Assembly: GCF_004011695.2 (NCBI RefSeq)
Contig: NC_082405.1
Location: forward strand, 1,488,001 to 1,552,000
Origin: Ascochyta rabiei
Taxonomy: Eukaryota > Ascomycota > Dothideomycetes > Pleosporales > Didymellaceae
Length of the DNA: 64,000 nt
Direction of reading: 5' to 3'
Shown: positions 56,276 to 64,000 of the stretch, one piece after another
How the letters are laid out: each line of letters begins with the position of its first letter
Position numbering within the stretch: the first letter of the stretch is position 1
Translations under genes and position numbers: made by a program
Notes under the pieces: generated by a model
Database searches by the model: none
What the model was told of the DNA's origin: nothing
Seen by the model: the letters and a program-made list of their open reading frames with translations, nothing else

Positions 56276-56917
56276 ATGGCGTCGAGACCGAGCGAAGCCC
56301 CGGAGAAGCAGGACACAGAAAAGCTGCTGCCTGGGGGCAGGAAGATAGTAAATGGCATTGTATACGACGCAGATGGCAAGCCGTGAGTAGCCTGCCTGCC
56401 TGTAACGCAATGCGCCAGACGCGATGCGCCGTCTTCAGCGCAGACGACACACAGGCCGAGCGAGCAAAACCACTGACGTACAGCCCACAGATGCCGGAAC
56501 TGCAACGACATGTCCGCCCTCTTCGCCATGGGCAAGAAAACCAAGAAACTCGCCGCGCCGCCCGCACTCCCCTCCAACTGCCCCCCAGACGTCGCCCAAC
56601 TCGGCCGCTCCTCCTGGACACTCTTGCACTCCATAACCGCAACATACCCTGAAAACCCTCCTCCGACGCTGCAGTCCGAGACGTCCGCCTTCCTCCGAAC
56701 GTTCGGCAAGCTGTACCCGTGCTGGGTGTGCGCCGAGGATTTCCAGGACTGGATGAAGCTCAATACGCCGAGAGTGTCGAGTAGGAGCGAGTTTGGACAG
56801 TGGATGTGCGAGGCGCATAACGCGGTGAATGTCAAGCTGGGGAAGAAGGAATTCGATTGCAACAAGTGGGAAGAGAGGTGGAGAACCGGGTGGAAGGACG
56901 GAAGGTGTGATCCTTGA
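56276..56917 (+). CDS. erv1: Mitochondrial FAD-linked sulfhydryl oxidase Erv1/ALR
   Basis: A flavoenzyme of the intermembrane space that reoxidises Mia40, driving import of Cys-rich proteins. Exon 1 (56276-56382) and exon 2 (56491-56917) flank a 108 nt intron (GTGAGT...CCACAG) and give 177 residues. The intron splits the shuttle motif region; the splice makes KPCRNCNDM with Cys37 and Cys40 (CRxC shuttle pair). The catalytic pair is Cys113 and Cys116 (YPCWVC). A structural pair, Cys142 and further Cys at 159/175, sits near HNAVNVKLGK and DCNKWEERWRTGWKDGRCD. All Erv1 hallmarks are present. The short N-terminus lacks an obvious presequence, as for Erv1 generally. Confidence 0.93.
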
Positions 56918-58099
56918 GTATAGCGATACTACAAGGCACACGAGAGTGCGGAGGCGTGTATAATATGTGTACGACTATACTTGTATATGAGGAGCTCCTG
57001 GGATTTTACCGCACGCATAGCGGCTGCGTAGAGACCATTTCTGTATCAACAACACGACTCAAGAGCTTAGACATCAACATTGGGCGGCGTGGAGAACCAT
57101 CATCTCAACATGGCTTTCAGTATCTACCCCCATGACCAGCGCATCTCAACGTGACATCAGCATGCATCCTGAACCCCTCCTCTCAACTCTGGGGCTTGGA
57201 TATGCTACTGACCACTAGTCACTCGACTACCATGTCTCGCATCTGCAGCATAAGACCAAGGTCCCTTCAAGCACCTGGCGGGGTTGCACATCATGTGCTC
57301 ATAGATATCACGCCGTACGAATGAAGAGATCAACAACTCGTCCATCTGTTCACCCCACCCTACATCGACCGTCATGCATCTAGGTCATCAAAGGTCAATC
57401 AGCCGTACAAGTTCACACTCACCTTGCACTCAAATCCTTAGCCCGGAAGCACTGCGGTGTGCATCGCACCACCGACGCCACAGTAGTGTGCACCCCTTCG
57501 AGACGTACGCACCGGCCCGCCGAGGTTCGTTGTCCAGGAGTCAATGCGACAGGCGGTGGTGGAACGAGGTAGCTTCTCACGGTGGCTGCACAGCGCGTGC
57601 TAGCCGTCGTCTCTCGATGCTCGCACCCGTCCTTGGACCTGAAGCAGCTCCTCGAGCCAACTTCTTTGACGACATGCACGTTCGTCAACATGGTAGACGC
57701 CATAGCGCACGTATACCTGCCGTCAGTCAGTCGTCCCTGGATCAACACCAATTCTAGTTAGCCATGTACATTCAAGCAAAACATGGTGTCAATGTTTGAA
57801 CAAAGTCGCATCAAAGTGCATTCGATGATCGCTCGTACTTCGAGTGCTTATAAAAGTTCAGCCGTGGAACGTGCGGCTCCGTGGTCTTATCCGTCCCTAC
57901 TACCGTCAAACAATCCGTGTCGTCAATGCAATATGTCGTCTCTTCTCCAGGGATCCGATCCAGAAAGATGATCTAAGATGAGCTCAGACCAGCTAGTCAC
58001 TCAGTCGATCGCACTGATACGAGGGGAGGTGTTTCCAGATACCGTGCAGGTGTCCTGATCTTGTTGTAAACGCCGCATAGGTAAGTTACTGATATACGC
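56918..58099. other. Intergenic region between ERV1 and the MAP kinase gene
   Basis: About 1.2 kb, 3' flanks of two convergent genes. A TATAAAAG at 57849-57856 on the plus strand has no gene behind it. A plus-strand 127-codon stretch at 57374-57757 is His/Arg/Ser-rich and has no domain, so I do not call it. Confidence 0.5.
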
Positions 58100-59364
<1,265 letters not shown>

Positions 59365-61773
59365 GTTGGCGGCTGTTGTGGGTGGTAGACTCAGCTACTG
59401 GAGGTTCTCGGTCGGTTGAGAGGAGCTGCTGTGCAAGATGTGCGTGCAGCGTGCGGCGAGCAGGCAGGGGTCGTCAATGGGGGTGGGAAGCAGGTTTGGC
59501 AGGCACAGTCTGCGAGCATCATCTGTCAGTCTGGAGCAGCGAAGATAAGGATGTGGCCACTGTTTGCAGGACACAAGCTGTGTCTTGGTTCGTGTCCACC
59601 GGGCCCGGGGCAGGTCATGGTGAAACGGTGCAGTGTCATGACGGTGAGCTCAGCCCCACGTGCTTCTTTGAGACGCGGGACCAGACGAGAGTCCCGCGCT
59701 GACAATGGAGCCTCGCCAGGCACAAAGAGCGCCGACTCGTCGCTGCACAGCCACCACTTGAGCCGGAAGAGGGACAACATGCACATACCTCGAAAGCAGA
59801 CTTGCTGAGTTGCACTCGGGAGAAAGGCGTGAGAGGGGGCTCGGAGGGGGCTCGGAGGCGGTGCTCTCTGGACAATCTCCAATGTGCTGTTGCGTCGTGC
59901 GTACTGGTAAAGTGGCGCGACGACTGACTGAGGGGTGCGCTAATTGAAGTCGAACGCTGTAGGCGGATCGTTTAGCCTTTGTCTGGCGGCTATCGACGTC
60001 GATATCGACGGCGTGAGGTTTGCGCGAAAAGGGCAGGAGGATGGTCGAGGCGACGACGACAACAACAGAGAACAGAGCGCAGCAGCGGCGTGAGGTGAGG
60101 AGGGAGGGGCAGGGTCTACTGCCAAGGGTCTGCGGGTAGTTGATCGCCAGGCCAGGTCAGCCAGCCTCCACGCAGCGAGATGGCAGCGAGATGGCAGCGA
60201 GATGGGTGGACAAGAACGCGGCAAGGCACTGCAATGTACAGTAAAGTAAGCCTGGTGGCACTCAAAGGTCGCTCCTTCCTCGCGTTTTTCTGTCGTGTAA
60301 TGGGAAGGAAGGCGCGGAGGCGCGGAGGCGGTGTTGTTGCTGGCGGTCCTGGTAGTACTGGTGGTGGTGGGGTATCTGCAGCTCAAGGCGGGCAGGCACA
60401 CGCAGGAACGCTTCTCACTCGACAAGCACAACACCACGAGCAGGGATGAGAGCGAAATCAGAATAGGAGCCACCTGCAGCTGGCAGCACGCAGTTAAGTA
60501 TAGCAGCCCGCGACCGTCGCAGTCCCTCTGTCTCTGTCTCTGTCTGAAGGCTGCTACCGCCGCGCGAGCTTCCTTCCGCTGCTAGTGCTAGGTAGCCGCC
60601 GCATCACTACATAGTACATCGAACCAATAGCGCGGACAAGACAGCAAGAGAACCAGGCCCGTGTCGCCCACTCCCGCACGAGGCACAACCAGGCCGCTCT
60701 GTTGAGGCCTGCACGAGAGTCATCACAAACTTTGCAAAGGCGTTTTGCATCTGTCTGCGGTAAGAGCGACCATGTCTTATGTGTCTCGCCTCTGCAGACG
60801 CCCCACCAGCCCTCCACCCACACCTCGCTTCCCGGAGACTGCGCAGCTGCTGGCCTCGTAGCCGACGACATCGACTGCACGACTGCCCGTGTGCCTCTAC
60901 CTAGTCAATGTCCTGTCCATTCCAATTCTTTGGAGCCCAGCATCCGAAACCCCGTAGCTTGCAGGGGTCCACTTCCAAGGGGTAGCGACGTGATCGATTG
61001 GGGAGAAGGGTGTCACGTCTAAACTTAGGGCCGCTGTGGAGGCTGGCCATTGGTGGCACGAGGTGCATGTGCTCATTTCGGACGCCTGGCAACTCTCTGC
61101 TGTCTGAGGTCTTGACAGCGCGACGGTGGAGTGGCCGGACGTTTGATCCTTCATAGTGAGCGAACTAACGCCATGGAAGGACTGCAAGCCTTCTGGAAGC
61201 GTGTTTCGGCATCAGACCCAAGCCATGGACATACCCAACCACGCCCCAGCACATCACTACGTCAACCTCTGCCACGGATCGAGCAAAGCCCCTTGCGTTG
61301 TTGAGAAGATATGGAGTGCAGAAAACCATGGCAACAACATTCGAATGACACTGCTCTCACTCAGGCTATGATATCGTCATACCCATTCGACTACGGAGGT
61401 GCTGGTATTTGGTCTTGCACCGAATAGGTCTAGTTTAGTATGGTGTGCGGTGCAACACCAAGTACGAGCTCCTTCGTAAATGCTGTGTAGGCTCATGTGG
61501 CTTGTGCCTCACTGCTGGTCTGGTTCCTGCTTCCATATCATCGTCAGTCAAGCTTCACCTTCATCTTCAACATCACCATGAGCGTGTTCAGAGGATGACA
61601 GTGCAGGCGATGAGAGTGAACTGATGAGAGTGAACAGCACTCCGAGTTGGCGGCTTGAGCCGCACATATAGGGCGTCCACGGCACTCATCTTTCCGTACC
61701 GTTGCTTGCCCTCTTTGCTCTCAAGCATTCTCATTCGATAGAGTCAAATTCAACAGAACTGCTCTCTACTGCA
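59365..61773. other. Long intergenic region between the MAP kinase and BTB genes
   Basis: About 2.4 kb. Upstream of the MAP kinase ATG (59364) the sequence is GC-rich with a run of short repeats: an 11 bp GGGGGCTCGGA pair at about 59836 and a 12 bp CAGCGAGATGG-type repeat in three copies at about 60171-60203. Fungal MAPK promoters are often long, and this region could hold the leader and promoter. Frames with up to about 177 codons are repeat-like or shadows of each other. Nothing further identifiable. Confidence 0.45.
60171..60205. repeat. Three copies of a 12 bp GCAGCGAGATG-type unit
   Basis: CGCAGCGAGATGGCAGCGAGATGGCAGCGAGATGG with period 12 on the plus strand, in the putative MAP-kinase promoter. 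Confidence 0.8.
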
Positions 61774-63132
61774 ATGATGCCTGCCTCAATCATAGAAGGG
61801 CATGAGTCTGTTTCCTGGCCGTTAGAGTCGTTCACCGTTGGCAGAGACATCAACTCCTCAAATCCTACGAGGATATTTGTCGATCACGCCACACACGAAT
61901 TTGGCATCGTGTACTACTACGCCAACTCAGTCGCTGCAGTCGAGCAGTTCTCCGACACCGGTGAGCCAGTCTACTTCCAAGCAAAGACCGCCCTCATGGC
62001 ATGCTGGCACAGCAGATGCAAAAAAATATCTGTTTTATTTCAGCATCTCCAAGTTGACCTCAAGTTCTGTTCGACACAAGAGGCCCGCGACTTTCTGGAT
62101 GCGTTCAAGGATGCTGCGACAATCACCCAGAATAATGTCTTCTACGCTTATGAGCACAACAGCATCAAGACCTTCAGCAGCGCAAGCTTTGACATGATGA
62201 AGGATGAGCGCGCCAGCCGCATAGCTCAGCATCGGATGGATGCGCCTGCACCCTCATCAGAATGGCCAAGGTACTTTCATCTTGCGAGAACCAAAGCTTC
62301 TTACTAATGACAACAGCCTTCGGAAGAGTGGTGAGTGGTCCGATTTCACCATCATGGCGGGAGGCAAGTCCTTCCCAGTTCATCGCGTCAGGTAGGTCGA
62401 CCATGATGCAACACTCACTGTACATACCTGACAAACATCCCCAGATTGTGCAAAGATTCCTCCTATTTCACAGCAGTTTGCAACCGCGGTTTTGCAGTCT
62501 GTTTGCCTCCTTATGGATCAACGCTAAGTAGCTGACATCGCAAGGAGAGCAACGACCGCTCGATCCAGCTCCCCGAATCTGAGCGAACCATTGATACCCT
62601 ACTCGACGAGATGTACGACACGTACAATTCAACGACTGGGTCCCTCTTCACTGGCTTCGCGCTGCGATCAGAGATGGAGAAAGAGCGTGTGCTCAATGAC
62701 CTGCTCGACCTGTTCGTTGCGTCTGATAAGGTACGCTTCTTTGCTTGCAGTTATCCAAGACAATACTGACAGGAGCTACAGTACAACTTCGAGAGGATCA
62801 AGACCAAAGTTGCCAGAGCCATTATCGACCGTATGCCCTTCGTCCACGACAGCTTGACCATCGTCGATTCCTCCAACTACATCTTCGACGATGGATGTCC
62901 ACAGGTTGACTGCGGCCTTCGTAAGGCTGTTGTTGCACAGATACAATGCCGTTTACCTGCGATCATCAACGACAAAGCTGCTTGGCAGGAGTACTCAAAC
63001 AACAAAGCACTCTTGAAGGCCTTCCATATCCAGTTGGCTCATCTAGATGCAACTGCTTGGTCAGAAGATTCCCCAACGTTGCTGAGCCCACCTCCAACAC
63101 CGACAGGAGGAAAGAGGAAGCGCACTCTGTAA
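61774..63132 (+). CDS. BTB/POZ-domain protein with a novel-looking N-terminal domain
   Basis: Five exons (61774-62270, 62317-62391, 62445-62496, 62545-62730, 62782-63132; introns 46, 53, 48 and 51 nt) give 386 residues. All junctions are in phase; the start ATG ATG at 61774 is the first in frame. Residues about 1-165 form a region with no domain I know (WPLESFTVGRDINSS, FVDHATHEFGIVYYYANSVAAVEQFSDTG). After that, SGEWSDFTIMAGGKSFPVHRVRLCKDSSYF, then the NDRSIQLPESERTIDTLLDEMYDTYN block, is a BTB fold (about 168-260). It continues with VASDKYNFERIKTKVARAII and an acidic/Pro-rich end (SPPPTPTGGKRKRTL, a possible nuclear signal). BTB proteins often act as Cul3 adaptors or transcriptional regulators; neither role is shown here. 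Confidence 0.78.
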
Positions 63133-64000
63133 GCGTTACGACAGTGACGAAATGCCATACCGCAGAGGTTTTTGGTCAGAGGGAAAGGCGACGTTTCCGG
63201 AAAGTCTTCCATGATGACGGTCGACCTTCAAACACAAATCCGACGCTGAGTTGACAGGATTAGTCTGGAATTGTATGGTGGAGTCGACAGGAATGGGTAC
63301 ATGGATGTGTAGTTATCTGGAACTGACACAGCACAACTCGTGCAAGGGTATATGATCCACAAGTTAAGTAACATTACCGTCTCACACACACAGTGGTTGA
63401 AACAGCTTCTCTCAATGATCTCGTATGTACCTACTCGCTCCCCAATCTCCATGTTCAGCCACCTCACCCACACCCGTACTTTGAGACCAACGAAGTATTA
63501 TTCTCAACATTGCAAAACAGCGGTCATACAAACCTCGGCATAAAACCTCTCTACCACATTGTGCACATAAGATAAGTCCAATTCAACGTCATCAACCTCA
63601 CCAGTTAGTCGGGCCACTCCGTTCGCGGTCAAGTCAACACTAAAACAATCTCCGAGGTCCAACAGGCGGCTTGAACGGCTTGTCAAGCCGACATACAGCA
63701 TTGTTAAACTGCTAGGTCACGCCAGTAGCGGCCATCACATCCTGGCCCTTGAAGGCTCAAGGTAGATAATTGAGCAAATAACGAGAATGAACGGTCCCTA
63801 GACTAACGCGAGAGTTGCCTGCGCTTGTAGCTAGGAGCGTGCCCTTGGCAGCTTGGTCGACATCACGTCTACTCCACATTTGAAATCGAGATTGCGTTAC
63901 GAGGATGCGAAAAACGTGTCTGATAGCAAAGTCCATCCAAGCCGCCAGCGGTATCATCCCAAGCTGCTTAAACTCCATGTCTTGAAATGGTATCATGCGC
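63133..64000. other. Right flank, no gene seen
   Basis: About 870 bp past the BTB gene. Open stretches up to about 100 codons, including one at 62946-63254 overlapping the gene, have no domain. A minus-strand stretch at 63757-63996 could be the end of a gene outside the window, but there is no support. Confidence 0.45.

Noticed and set aside
57374..57757. 127-codon stretch next to a TATAAAAG
   Set aside because: His/Arg/Ser-rich composition, no domain, and the TATA lies downstream of the stretch on the same strand, so it does not serve it.
63757..63996. Minus-strand 79-codon stretch at the right edge
   Set aside because: No domain and no splice context; cannot be told from chance.

Overview
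The window comes from a filamentous ascomycete (Pezizomycotina), most likely a dothideomycete close to the Pleosporales. The evidence is: compact genes with many 46-110 nt GT-AG introns; fungal-only families (Zn2Cys6 regulator, Bli-3-like, SigF/NTF2-like, BIM1/X325-like proteins, a Pmk1-type MAP kinase); and repeats that look heavily RIP-mutated (CpA to TpA, with TAG/TAA where Trp/Gln codons are expected and few TGA). The class is inferred from gene style, not proven.

Layout. Bases 1-~8960 are an AT-rich graveyard of RIP-decayed repeats. They hold the 3' half of a Ty3/Gypsy chromovirus pol gene (1-2596), an integrase-chromodomain fragment of a second element (4655-5935), a candidate LTR (6493-6726), a 4 x 45 bp coding-type tandem repeat (7001-7180) and unclassifiable relic DNA. 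Bases 9473-10582 hold a decayed or mis-startable gene with an in-frame TAG. A Zn2Cys6 regulator follows (10926-13280). A second repeat island (14317-17291) is a RIP-mutated Tc1/mariner copy split exactly at a TA by a RIP-mutated Fot1/pogo element with 65 bp terminal inverted repeats.

From 18.3 kb to the end the window is ordinary euchromatin with about 20 genes: phosphopantetheinyl transferase (NpgA type), PLP-synthase glutaminase (SNO/pdxT), CBP20 and NUP82 sharing a 280 bp divergent promoter, a GPI-anchored BIM1/X325 copper protein, an intronless Doa10 ER ubiquitin ligase, a 1447-residue Ala/Ser repeat membrane protein, a single-pass membrane protein, an MFS transporter, an acidic nuclear-type protein, uroporphyrinogen-III synthase divergent from BFR1, Bli-3 and a SigF-like protein each preceded by a perfect CRE (TGACGTCA), a GPI-type secreted protein, an unknown protein, a PQ-loop protein, ERV1, a five-exon Fus3/Kss1/Pmk1 MAP kinase and a BTB protein.

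The euchromatic genes are mostly housekeeping and do not form an evident metabolic cluster. Possible functional links are CBP20/NUP82 (mRNA export) and the two CRE-headed genes (stress response). No CRISPR, tRNA or rRNA was seen, and I found no convincing previously undescribed multi-gene system. The most informative structures are the nested transposons, the RIP pattern, the possible RIP leakage into the adjacent gene, and the long repeat protein. Exon coordinates below were derived by hand from reading frame and splice consensus; each gene model closes in frame.
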